DNA of 64,000 bases from an uncultured Eggerthellaceae bacterium (lineage in GTDB: Bacteria; Actinomycetota; Coriobacteriia; Coriobacteriales; Eggerthellaceae). Positions 1 through 8,228 of this stretch are shown piece by piece. Under the pieces are notes generated by a model. The model did no database searches, was not told the DNA's origin, and worked only from the letters and a program-made list of their open reading frames with translations. How positions within the stretch are numbered: position 1 is the stretch's first letter; each line of letters starts with the position of its first letter. Position numbers and translations under genes: made by a program. The DNA lies in the NCBI GenBank assembly GCA_910588985.1, contig CAJURO010000002.1:49553-113552 (forward strand), in the 5' to 3' direction.

Positions 1-1977
1 CTGCTTGATATGCTCCTTGACCAAGAGGATGAGGAGCTCATTTCGCAAAGCTATGCGAAGACCGACGATGGTGCCTATGCTCTGACGGAGTGGGGTCGCG
101 AGCACGAGCCCGAGATCGAACATGCGCTTATGCTTCCTCTTGTGATGATCCACGACCCTGCGTCGATCACAACGGCACCTGTGGACCTGGAGGAGATGCT
201 CATGCGCTCTGAAGCAGGAGAGCTCTCCAAGACAGATATCACGGCATACATGCAGCAGGTCGAAGCGAATATGGACGAGGGTGCCCGCTCGCTCCTTCCT
301 CAGCGCGCTCTGTCCTCAGTGGCCTCGGAATACAGCCTTCTCGGGCTCGACCTTGATGCGATCCAGATGAATTACCTGCTCACCTGTGGGGCCGCCATGC
401 TCGCGCTCACGCTCTGTGGGATGGCCTTCGCCATAGGGGTTGGATTCGTTGCCGCTCGCACTGGTGCGTTCATTGGCCGTGACCTGCGCCGTGCCTTGTT
501 CGCGCGCGTCGTATCCTTCTCAGAGGCAGAGATCAACCGCTTCTCGGCGGCATCCCTGATCACGCGGGGTACGAATGACATCCAGCAGATCCAGATGGTG
601 AGCATCATGTTGATGCGCGTCATCCTCTATGCTCCGATCCTTGCGCTCGGCGGCATCATCATGGTCATCTCGACGAATGCCGAGCTCGGATGGGTCGTCG
701 TGTGCGCCATCATCGTGCTGCTCTGCGTGCTGTTCGTGCTCTTCCGCGTTACGATGCCATGCTTCAAGCGCATGCAACGCCTGATCGACAAGGTGAACCT
801 CATCTCGCGCGAGATGCTCGAAGGCATGATGGTCGTACGGGCCTTTGATCGCGAAGATCATGAGGAGGAGCGATTCGAGGGCGCATCACGAGACCTTCGT
901 TCGACGCAGCTGTTCACGAATCGCGCCATGTCCTTCATGATGCCAACGATGATGCTGGTCATGAACCTCACTAGCATTGCGATCATCTGGTTCGGTGGCC
1001 AGCAAGTCGATATGGGAATGACGCAGACAGGCGATCTTATCGCCTTCATCACCTATTCCATGGTCATCATCATGGGCTTTCTCATGATCGGCATGGTGGC
1101 TATCATGCTCCCACGTGCGTCTGTCGCCTCTGAGCGCGTGGATGAGGTCATCGAGACGCAACCTTCTGTCGTGAGCCGTCCCGATGCGCGAGCGCTTTCG
1201 AAGGCCGACCCTCCAAAACCGCTTCTCGCTTTCGAGAATGTGAGCTTCCGCTATGGGGATGAGTCTGGATGCGCGCTTGAAGATGTCAGCTTCCAGATCG
1301 AGGAAGGCATGACGTTCGCCATCGTCGGCTCAACGGGGTCAGGCAAGACAACGCTCGTTAAGCTCTTACTGCGCTTCTTCGATCCTTCTCAGGGTTGCAT
1401 CCTGCTCGATGGCCATGACATGCGCGATGTGTCCCTTGAGGAGCTTCGTTCCCAGTTTGGATACGTTCCGCAAAAAGCATTCCTCTTCTCTGGGACGATC
1501 GATACGAATGTCGCCTACGCAGATGAGGGGATGCCTCGCGCTCATGTCATGCATGCGCTTGATATCGCCCAGGCGACCGAATTCGTATCCCAGATGCCAA
1601 AGGGGGTCATCACGCCGATAGCGCAGGGAGGATCGAATGTATCGGGTGGCCAGCGACAGCGGCTCGCTATTGCGCGTGCGATCGCTCGCCAGCGCCGTGT
1701 TCTTCTTTTCGATGATTCCTTCAGCGCGCTCGATTATGCAACTGATGCCGCACTGCGTGCCTCCCTTCGCTCCGAGTTCTCGCATCTTACTCAGATCGTT
1801 GTTGCGCAACGGATCTCGACGGTGATGGAGGCCGACCGCATCCTTGTTCTCGAAGAAGGATGCGTCGTGGGATGTGGCACTCATGCGCATCTCATGAAGA
1901 GCTGCCCTGAGTATGCTGAGATCGCCCTTTCGCAGCTCTCACCTGAAGAGGCTGGGATCGGGGGTGATGTGGCGTGA
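1..1977 (+). CDS. ABC exporter half-transporter (membrane + ATPase), degenerate-site subunit; 5' partial
   Basis: The frame is open from base 1, so the start lies outside the window; the first ATG inside is at 10. The product fuses a transmembrane domain (hydrophobic segments about residues 125-150, 200-240 and 305-360, counting from that ATG) to an ATPase domain. The P-loop GSTGSGKTT is near residue 440, the signature VSGGQ near 544 and Walker B LLFDDSFSALD near 563. The catalytic Glu after Walker B is Asp and the H-loop His is Gln (VAQRIST), as in the degenerate half of heterodimeric exporters such as TM287/288. The next gene overlaps by 4 nt and has the complementary features, so the two probably form one heterodimeric pump. 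The substrate (drug, lipid or peptide) cannot be read from sequence. Confidence 0.93.
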   Translation: MLDMLLDQEDEELISQSYAKTDDGAYALTEWGREHEPEIEHALMLPLVMIHDPASITTAPVDLEEMLMRSEAGELSKTDITAYMQQVEANMDEGARSLLPQRALSSVASEYSLLGLDLDAIQMNYLLTCGAAMLALTLCGMAFAIGVGFVAARTGAFIGRDLRRALFARVVSFSEAEINRFSAASLITRGTNDIQQIQMVSIMLMRVILYAPILALGGIIMVISTNAELGWVVVCAIIVLLCVLFVLFRVTMPCFKRMQRLIDKVNLISREMLEGMMVVRAFDREDHEEERFEGASRDLRSTQLFTNRAMSFMMPTMMLVMNLTSIAIIWFGGQQVDMGMTQTGDLIAFITYSMVIIMGFLMIGMVAIMLPRASVASERVDEVIETQPSVVSRPDARALSKADPPKPLLAFENVSFRYGDESGCALEDVSFQIEEGMTFAIVGSTGSGKTTLVKLLLRFFDPSQGCILLDGHDMRDVSLEELRSQFGYVPQKAFLFSGTIDTNVAYADEGMPRAHVMHALDIAQATEFVSQMPKGVITPIAQGGSNVSGGQRQRLAIARAIARQRRVLLFDDSFSALDYATDAALRASLRSEFSHLTQIVVAQRISTVMEADRILVLEEGCVVGCGTHAHLMKSCPEYAEIALSQLSPEEAGIGGDVA

Positions 1978-3956
1978 GGCATGGCTTTCATGAGAGAGAC
2001 GACATGCGCTCTGAGCAAGAGATCGTCGACATCGCCGAATTCGACCGCCTCGACCGTGAAGAGCGAGCGCGTGCACGGCGTGCGGTCATGCGCGACGCCC
2101 GCGAAGCAACAGGATACAAGATGCGTGCTCGTCGACATGGTCCTCACGGTCCGCATAGGATGCGCGGCAGCGATGAACGCGTGGATGTCAAAGGGGCTCT
2201 TCTCAAGCTCATGCGCTTCATGGGGAGATTCAAATGGGCACTCGTCTGCGTGCTCGTGTTCGCCATCGCCTCCACGCTCTTCAGCATCGTAGGCCCTAAG
2301 ATCCTCTCCGAGGCAACCACGCTTCTCTTTGATGGCGTTGTGGCAAAGGTTGACGGCACGGGCACGATAGATTTTGCGGCCATAGCACGCGTGCTCATGG
2401 TATGCCTTGGGCTCTATGGCGTTTCCGCTGCATGTGCATGGGTGCAAGGATGGGTCATGAGCTACGTCTCCCAACAGACGTGCTTCGAGCTTCGTGGTGC
2501 GATCGCGCGTAAGATCGATCGGCTGCCATTCGGTTATTTCGACAAGGTCTCGACAGGAGATGTTCTCTCGCGCATCACCAATGATGTCGATACGCTCGGT
2601 CAGAGCCTGAACCAAGGCCTTACGCAGCTCATCACCTCCGTCGTTACCGTTATCGGCGTGCTTGTCATGATGGTCTCCATCAACTGGATCATGGCGCTCG
2701 TAACGCTCATCATCGTGCCGCTCTCGCTTGTCTTCGTCACGATCATCGTCAAGCGCTCGCAAAAGTACTTCATGGCGCAGCAAGCGCTTCTTGGGGCTGT
2801 CAATGCCGAGGTTGAAGAGACCTTCTCAGGGCATGCCCTTGTAGCCGCGTTCGGCCAAGAGGATGAAACGTGCGCTGTCTATGAGGAAGCGAATGATGCG
2901 CTTTGCGAGGCAGCTTGGAAATCGCAATTCCTCTCAGGGCTCATGCAGCCAATCATGAACCTGATCGGCAACCTTGGCTATGTCATCGTGGCCATCGTCG
3001 GTGCGATCTTCGCAGCGCGCGGGATCATCACGGTTGGCGATATCCAAGCATTCATCCAGTATGTCAAGAATTTCACGCAGCCGCTGACCCAGCTTGCTCA
3101 AGTGTCGAACGTGCTTCAGCAGATGGCTGCGGCGGTGACGCGCATCTTCGAGGTCCTCGATGCGCCAGAGATCGAAGATGCGCCGCCTTCTAAGCTTCCT
3201 TCGGACCTCTCCTGTGACGTGGAGTTCGATCATGTTCGATTCGGCTATCATGCCGACGATCCGATCATCCATGATTTCACGTGTGCGATCTCTTCGGGCC
3301 AGCGTGTTGCCATTGTTGGGCCCACTGGCTCTGGGAAGACGACGCTGGTGAAGCTCTTGATGCGCTTCTATGATGTTGATGGCGGCAGCATACGCATCGG
3401 TGGTACGGACATCCAGGACATCGAACGAGCGCAGGTTCGCGAGCTTTTCGCGATGGTGCTCCAAGATGCATGGCTCTTCAGTGGCTCGATCCGCGAGAAC
3501 ATTCGCTACGGGTGCCTGAGCGCAAGCGATGCGGAGGTTGAGGAGGCAGCGCGGCGCGCTCGTGCCGATCATTTCATCCAGACGCTTCCAGGCGGGTATG
3601 ATTTCCAGATCAACGAATCAGCGAGCAACATCAGCGCTGGCCAGCGCCAGCTCATCACGATCGCGCGTGCGTTCTTGGCTAACAGGCGCATGCTCATCCT
3701 TGACGAGGCAACGAGTTCGGTAGACACCCGAACAGAGGCGCAGATCCAAGAAGCGATGGATGAGCTGGCGGCGGATAAGACGTCGTTCATCATCGCGCAT
3801 CGCTTATCAACGATCAAGAATGCCGATATCATCCTTGTCATCGATCATGGTGACATCGTCGAGCAGGGAAGCCATGATGAGCTCCTGCGTCTTGGAGGCT
3901 TCTATGCGACGTTGTATAATTCGCAATTCGAAGCATGCAAAGATGAGATCGAGTGA
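1974..3956 (+). CDS. ABC exporter half-transporter, catalytic-site subunit
   Basis: 660-residue fused membrane/ATPase ABC exporter subunit. An N-terminal cytosolic stretch of about 75 residues rich in Arg and Glu precedes the membrane domain (segments near residues 85-105, 140-165, 215-260 and 325-355). The ATPase has P-loop GPTGSGKTT, a canonical Walker B with catalytic Glu (LILDEATSSVD) and an intact H-loop His (IIAHRLST). Its signature is altered (ISAGQ for SGGQ). This is the expected partner of the preceding subunit: the consensus site would use this P-loop and Glu with the neighbour's intact signature. The GTG start overlaps the previous stop (GTGA) with GGGGTGAT upstream; an ATG at 2004 is an alternative start. 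Confidence 0.93.
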   Translation: MRHGFHERDDMRSEQEIVDIAEFDRLDREERARARRAVMRDAREATGYKMRARRHGPHGPHRMRGSDERVDVKGALLKLMRFMGRFKWALVCVLVFAIASTLFSIVGPKILSEATTLLFDGVVAKVDGTGTIDFAAIARVLMVCLGLYGVSAACAWVQGWVMSYVSQQTCFELRGAIARKIDRLPFGYFDKVSTGDVLSRITNDVDTLGQSLNQGLTQLITSVVTVIGVLVMMVSINWIMALVTLIIVPLSLVFVTIIVKRSQKYFMAQQALLGAVNAEVEETFSGHALVAAFGQEDETCAVYEEANDALCEAAWKSQFLSGLMQPIMNLIGNLGYVIVAIVGAIFAARGIITVGDIQAFIQYVKNFTQPLTQLAQVSNVLQQMAAAVTRIFEVLDAPEIEDAPPSKLPSDLSCDVEFDHVRFGYHADDPIIHDFTCAISSGQRVAIVGPTGSGKTTLVKLLMRFYDVDGGSIRIGGTDIQDIERAQVRELFAMVLQDAWLFSGSIRENIRYGCLSASDAEVEEAARRARADHFIQTLPGGYDFQINESASNISAGQRQLITIARAFLANRRMLILDEATSSVDTRTEAQIQEAMDELAADKTSFIIAHRLSTIKNADIILVIDHGDIVEQGSHDELLRLGGFYATLYNSQFEACKDEIE

Positions 3957-3991
3957 TGCATCGACCATGCATGCGTTTAGAGGATAGGGAT

Positions 3992-4825
3992 ATGGACCAG
4001 AACGATTACTACAGATCGAATGCATTTGTCGAGGAGAGGGAAGAGGACTATTGCCCTACGGATTCCCTTCTTCCGCGGGGGGTCGAGCGCGTGAGCGTCG
4101 AAGCGATCGCTTCTTCTCGCCTGATAACGCCTGAGGTTATCGCGCATGAAGGCTCTCCTGTGACCATTGCCGCCTTTGACTTTGATGGGACATGCATCAA
4201 TGGGTCCTCGCCCAAGCGACTTGTCAGTGTGCTTACGAAGCGCAAGCGCATCAACTGCTACAAGCTCCTTCGCATTGCGCTTTGGGGATTGGCTTATAAG
4301 TTCAATTTGCCGAATAAGGACGCTGAGGGCGTGCGTGAGCGTGTGTTCTCAGCGTTCGCGGGGCATTCCGCAGTCGCGGTCAATCGCTTCTTGTGCGATT
4401 TCTACCATGACAAGGTAGAGCCGAACTATCGTATGGAAGCCGATGCGGAGATGGTCGCTCATCTCGAAGCGGGACATGTCGTCGTTGTCGTCTCGGCTTC
4501 GTTCGAGCCGATAGTCGCTTCAGCGATGGTCGAGCACCCAATCCAATACGCGCTTGGTTCTCGCATGAAGATCGACTCGCATGGTGCCTATACCGATGAA
4601 GTAGAAGGCCTTCCAACGGAGGGTGCTGACAAGCTTTTCGCTCTCAGGAAGTTCGCCGATGAGATGTTCGGCGCAGGAGCATGGAAGCTTGGCTTTGCCT
4701 ATGGAGACCATTATTCCGATCTGACATTGCTCGAGGCTGCTGAGCATCCATATGCTGTTACGCCAGATCAAAAGCTTGCGCGCTATGCCCGCCAGCACGG
4801 GTGGAATATCGTTGAATGGGATTGA
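3992..4825 (+). CDS. HAD-superfamily subclass IB phosphatase
   Basis: Haloacid-dehalogenase-fold hydrolase of the SerB-like IB group, probably a phosphomonoesterase. Motif I FDFDGTC carries nucleophile Asp63 and acid/base Asp65. Motif II is VVSAS, a Lys lies in GADK, and motif IV is YGDHYSDL. A helical cap sits between motifs I and II. I chose ATG 3992 because AGGATAGGGA lies just upstream with good spacing; an in-frame GTG at 3953 overlapping the ABC gene's stop would add 13 residues. It follows the ABC pair closely and is probably co-transcribed. IB members act on phosphoserine, glycerol-phosphate-type or other small substrates; the substrate here is unknown. A 50-residue N-terminal extension precedes the catalytic domain. 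Confidence 0.85.
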   Translation: MDQNDYYRSNAFVEEREEDYCPTDSLLPRGVERVSVEAIASSRLITPEVIAHEGSPVTIAAFDFDGTCINGSSPKRLVSVLTKRKRINCYKLLRIALWGLAYKFNLPNKDAEGVRERVFSAFAGHSAVAVNRFLCDFYHDKVEPNYRMEADAEMVAHLEAGHVVVVVSASFEPIVASAMVEHPIQYALGSRMKIDSHGAYTDEVEGLPTEGADKLFALRKFADEMFGAGAWKLGFAYGDHYSDLTLLEAAEHPYAVTPDQKLARYARQHGWNIVEWD

Positions 4826-4909
4826 GCTCAGGTTCTTCGAGGTCAGATGTGTGCATGTTGCTTCGATGTAAAAGAACATGCGTACGACGCGGATCTCTCT
4901 CTGCTGCGG

Positions 4910-4915
4910 TAGAAT
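4910..4915 (+). promoter_or_regulatory. Putative -10 element (TAGAAT) for the AAA+-like gene
   Basis: TAGAAT lies 59 nt before the chosen start at 4969 and 9 nt before an in-frame ATG at 4924. The same hexamer occurs before several other genes in the window. No convincing -35 is visible at the usual spacing. Confidence 0.4.
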
Positions 4916-4929
4916 GAGACAAAATGACT

Positions 4930-4951
4930 CGAGTCGGGTCGTGCCGACTCG
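4930..4951. promoter_or_regulatory. Perfect 8-bp inverted repeat in the leader of the AAA+-like gene
   Basis: CGAGTCGG, a 6-nt loop GTCGTG, then CCGACTCG. It lies between the putative -10 and the ribosome binding site GAGGTG. It could be an operator or a 5'-UTR hairpin. There is no U-tract, so it is not an intrinsic terminator. Confidence 0.45.
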
Positions 4952-4968
4952 TACCAACGAGGTGTGAT

Positions 4969-6486
4969 ATGGCTAACGGCGAAGACACATTCCATCAAGA
5001 CGATGAGCATAAGAGCGTGATGAAGGACTATCTTGCACGGGCGCAGGCGGCCAGTGATGCAGGCGATCCCCTTCTGAGCATGTACCTCTACCTTGCCGCA
5101 TTCGAGCAGGCAAGTGGTGAGGATGAGGTGCCGAGCGAGGATGCGCTCGTTGGGCTCAAGCAGGCGTGGGCTCTTGCCTACGCGAACAAGGAGCGCTCGC
5201 TTGCTGAGTATATCTTCGAGAAGCTCGAGCCTTATCTGTCAAGCGACGAGATCAAGATATGCTCTGAGCAGTTGCAGAGCTTGGTGTTCGATAAGCTTGA
5301 GGAATTTGGGCTTTCTCGTCAGGAGCTCGAAGAGATGGCGCAAATGATCTCGGAGGACCTTCAGCTCTCCGATACGCCTATCGTGAAGATCGAAGAGATC
5401 GTCTCCTCGCATATTCCAGGAGCCCAAGTTCATATCAGCGCGATCGGCACCAAAGGCGATGAGAGCATACCCTCTGGCTCAGAGCTTGCTTTGCCGCCGA
5501 GCGAGATGACGCTCGATGCGGCAGAGGATGATGGCTTCGTTCCGAATACCACCTCTCTCGACTATTCGAGCATTGCTGGTTATCAGAGCGTGATCGAGCG
5601 CATGCGCTCCTTTGGCATCGGTGTCGCAGGCGATGAGGATTTCAAGCGCTTCGTCGAGATGCTCAACGCGCGACACGGACTCGCCAAGATGCCTGCACTC
5701 GATGTGCTGCTCTTCAGATCGATGGCACGCGAGGATGCGAATCGTTTCATCGTGGCTACGCTGAATGAGCTCAAGATGCCGACTATCCACATGCGCATGG
5801 AGGAGAGCGTACAAGGCGTTCCCATCCTTTGCGTGAGTGCGAACTCGGCAGACCTTGGCAAGACAGGCTCATTGCAGGACGTCTTCGCTGATGGTGGCGT
5901 TCTCGTGCTCGAGGACCTTGATCTTTGGACATCACCCGCACAAGGCTTCCCCGAGGATAATCCTGCGCTTCTCATGATGCAGCTGACACGTGGTGCGCGC
6001 GAAGCGGTGAACCTCATCACGTCAGCGATAGACAACCCTTCGGTCCAAGTCATCGCTTCATCGTCGCTCTCGCGCCAGATAGATGGCTTCTTCCTTGACT
6101 TGCTTGAACCAATGGAGATCATCGATATCGATTACCCTACGCCTGAGGAGCGCGTATCGATCTGGATGGATATTTCGCGCGAGCACCCCTCGTTCAGAGC
6201 GGTGAACAAGGCTGATCTTGTCAGGCTCTCAGCGAACATACCTCGCTTTGATATCTACATGGCTGCGCGGGAAGCTATCGAAGAGGCGTACAAGCAGGCG
6301 CTCGCTACGCGAAAGTACTGCGCTGTCACGAGCGACAACATCTTTGACAAGCTTGCCGCCTACCAGCCTCTTGAATCCGCGGAATACACCGAGCTTGAGG
6401 ATAAGGTCGTCAAGGAGTTCTCTTACGATATCGCCGAGATCGAAGAGATGATGAATGCATCGTCGGACACTTCGGATGGGCAGTAG
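4969..6486 (+). CDS. AAA+-like protein without a recognisable P-loop, function unknown
   Basis: 505-residue protein that I do not recognise as a named family. The N-terminal ~190 residues are helical and rich in Glu and Leu, resembling TPR-like repeats. The C-terminal half has AAA+ character: a Walker-B-like strand LVLEDLDLW (about 312-320), a sensor-1-like strand (VIASSSLS, about 358-366), then EIIDIDYPTPEERVSIW and a helical lid typical of AAA+ proteins. Where the P-loop should be, the sequence is LLFRSMAREDANRFI (about 245-259), with no GxxxxGK. It is therefore probably a non-hydrolysing AAA+ relative with a scaffold or regulatory role (inference). I chose ATG 4969 for its GAGGTG site; ATG 4924 would add 15 residues. 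A 15-nt gap to mntP suggests co-transcription. Confidence 0.85.
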   Translation: MANGEDTFHQDDEHKSVMKDYLARAQAASDAGDPLLSMYLYLAAFEQASGEDEVPSEDALVGLKQAWALAYANKERSLAEYIFEKLEPYLSSDEIKICSEQLQSLVFDKLEEFGLSRQELEEMAQMISEDLQLSDTPIVKIEEIVSSHIPGAQVHISAIGTKGDESIPSGSELALPPSEMTLDAAEDDGFVPNTTSLDYSSIAGYQSVIERMRSFGIGVAGDEDFKRFVEMLNARHGLAKMPALDVLLFRSMAREDANRFIVATLNELKMPTIHMRMEESVQGVPILCVSANSADLGKTGSLQDVFADGGVLVLEDLDLWTSPAQGFPEDNPALLMMQLTRGAREAVNLITSAIDNPSVQVIASSSLSRQIDGFFLDLLEPMEIIDIDYPTPEERVSIWMDISREHPSFRAVNKADLVRLSANIPRFDIYMAAREAIEEAYKQALATRKYCAVTSDNIFDKLAAYQPLESAEYTELEDKVVKEFSYDIAEIEEMMNASSDTSDGQ

Positions 6487-6501
6487 GGAAACGCTTGGGC
6501 A

Positions 6502-7074
6502 ATGGGGTTCATTGAGCTTGCGCTGATAGGCATCGGTCTTGCGATGGATGCGTTCGCCGTATCCATCTGCAAAGGGCTTGCCTCGCCTTCGCGCGACATG
6601 CGCACAGCCTTGATCCTTGCGGCCTCGTTCGGGTTCTTCCAAGGCTTGATGCCCGTCATCGGGTATTTCCTTGGCGCGTCGTTCTCCACGTTCATCGAGC
6701 CTGTCGATCATTGGATCGCTTTCGTGCTCCTTGTGCTGATCGGGGCCAAGATGGTCTACGATGCCATTCGCGGCGACGACGAAGGGGAGGGTTGCGACTC
6801 GCGCACGAGCGTGAAGGAGATCATCATGCTCTCCATCGCGACGAGCATCGATGCGCTTGCGATCGGCATATCCTTTGCGCTTCTCTCAGTTGACATCGTG
6901 CAAGCCGCGCTTACGATCGGCATCATCACCTTCGCGCTGTCCTTCATAGGATTTTGGATAGGGCACGCATTCGGCGCTCGCTTTGAAAAGGGCGCGCTCA
7001 TATTCGGAGGCATCGTGCTCATCCTCATTGGGCTCAAGATCCTCTTCGAGCATCTTGGCTTCTTGTCGCTCTAG
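6502..7074 (+). CDS. mntP: Manganese efflux pump MntP
   Basis: 190-residue polytopic protein of the MntP (DUF204) family, which exports Mn(II) across the cytoplasmic membrane. Six hydrophobic segments are seen in two similar halves. Each half has an acidic helix typical of the family: GLAMDAFAVSICKG near residue 13 and SIATSIDALAIGISF near residue 113. The central loop is acidic (RGDDEGEG). Only 15 nt separate it from the AAA+-like gene, leaving no room for the Mn-sensing yybP-ykoY riboswitch that often precedes mntP. Its TAG stop overlaps the stop of the convergent pheA through a shared CTAG. Confidence 0.93.
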   Translation: MGFIELALIGIGLAMDAFAVSICKGLASPSRDMRTALILAASFGFFQGLMPVIGYFLGASFSTFIEPVDHWIAFVLLVLIGAKMVYDAIRGDDEGEGCDSRTSVKEIIMLSIATSIDALAIGISFALLSVDIVQAALTIGIITFALSFIGFWIGHAFGARFEKGALIFGGIVLILIGLKILFEHLGFLSL

Positions 7075-7964
7075 TCTTGGGATTGAGCGCTGTCCTTTTC
7101 AGTGCTGATGACGGGATAAGAGCCAAGCACCTTGACTTCGCGCAGCTTCAATCTGAGGCAAGCAAGGGCAGTTTGCACATCGATGTCGCTATCATGCCCG
7201 GTGAACTCCACGAAGAACATATAGTCTCCGAGCGCTTGCTTGAGAGGGCGTGATTGGATCATCGTGAGGTTGATGCCTGCGTATGCGAATTCCGAGAGGA
7301 TCATATGGAGCGTACCCGCTTTGTCCATCTTCATGAAGAGCGCCAGGGTGGTCTTGTACCTGGCTTGTGCATGAGGCGAGAGCTCGATCGTGGTGCCCGC
7401 TCTGCCAATGAGGGCGAATGCGGTTTGGTTGCCGAGATGGTCTTCGATATCCATGGCCTCGACCTTGCATCCATAGAGGTCTCCGGCAAACGCATTGGCA
7501 ATGCCGGCGATCTCTGGATCCTGCGCGGCAAGGCGTGCGCTCTCAGCAGTCGATGACGTGATGAGCGTCTCGCGTCCAGGGAGCTTCTCGTTAAGGTAGC
7601 GTCGGCATTGGGCAAGCCCTTGCGGATGCGATGCAACGGTCCTGATGCGTAGAGGGTCGGAATCGGGAGCGGTCAGGAGGCAGTGATGGATATCGACGAC
7701 GGTCTCCGCAAGGATGATCGCGCTTGAGCGGAATGCGAAGTTGTCAAGCGTAGCGGTGACAGGGCCTTCGAGCGAGTTCTCCTTGCCCACGACGCCATAG
7801 AGGCATCTTCCGCGATCAACGCAATCGAATACATCATCGAATGACGTGCATTCGATGAGCTCGGGGTCATCGATGTTGAGCGCATCGGCGAAGATGAGCG
7901 CAGCTTCATGACAGTATGTTCCGAATGGGCCGAGGAATGCGATCGATCGTTCTCTGTCGCTCAT
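7071..7964 (-). CDS. pheA: Prephenate dehydratase (monofunctional)
   Basis: 297-residue enzyme converting prephenate to phenylpyruvate in phenylalanine synthesis. The dehydratase domain begins IAFLGPFGTYCHEAA and contains GVVGKENSLEGPV. A C-terminal ACT domain (AGTLHMILSEFAYAGINL, then QSRP) is the expected phenylalanine-sensing module. I chose ATG at 7964, not the upstream in-frame ATG at 8072, because AGGAAGG sits 6 nt upstream and the domain starts at once. The TRF motif of the family reads T181-A-F here (NQTAF), so the Arg is missing; this is either lineage-specific or affects kinetics. No chorismate mutase domain is present. Confidence 0.92.
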   Translation of the reverse strand: MSDRERSIAFLGPFGTYCHEAALIFADALNIDDPELIECTSFDDVFDCVDRGRCLYGVVGKENSLEGPVTATLDNFAFRSSAIILAETVVDIHHCLLTAPDSDPLRIRTVASHPQGLAQCRRYLNEKLPGRETLITSSTAESARLAAQDPEIAGIANAFAGDLYGCKVEAMDIEDHLGNQTAFALIGRAGTTIELSPHAQARYKTTLALFMKMDKAGTLHMILSEFAYAGINLTMIQSRPLKQALGDYMFFVEFTGHDSDIDVQTALACLRLKLREVKVLGSYPVISTEKDSAQSQD

Positions 7965-8176
7965 GGTTGGCCTTCCTACTTTGACCAGGTGTTTTTTCTC
8001 GTTCGCTATGATACTCATTTCTTTAAGGCACAGAGCTCGAGATAGTTCGGTTTCTGGCATATGGCAACGCAAAGATGCATGTTACATTTGATAGCAACGG
8101 TAACATTTTGTGCCCACTTACTCCCATAAATCCCACATAGTGCTTCAACAGAAGGGAAGTTGCGTTTTGTCACATA

Positions 8177-8182
8177 TAGAAT
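8177..8182 (+). promoter_or_regulatory. Putative -10 element (TAGAAT) of the hydrogenase operon
   Basis: TAGAAT lies 46 nt before the hyaA start, inside the 264-nt divergent region shared with pheA. No clear -35 or redox-regulator palindrome was recognised. The ribosome binding site AGAGGGGG lies at 8214-8221. Confidence 0.4.
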
Positions 8183-8228
8183 GTTCCCTGTTTGTAAAAG
8201 AGAAGGAGCACCTAGAGGGGGTGTGCAG

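Noticed and set aside
6487..6501. Mn-sensing yybP-ykoY riboswitch before mntP
   Set aside because: The gap to the preceding gene is only 15 nt, too short to hold it.
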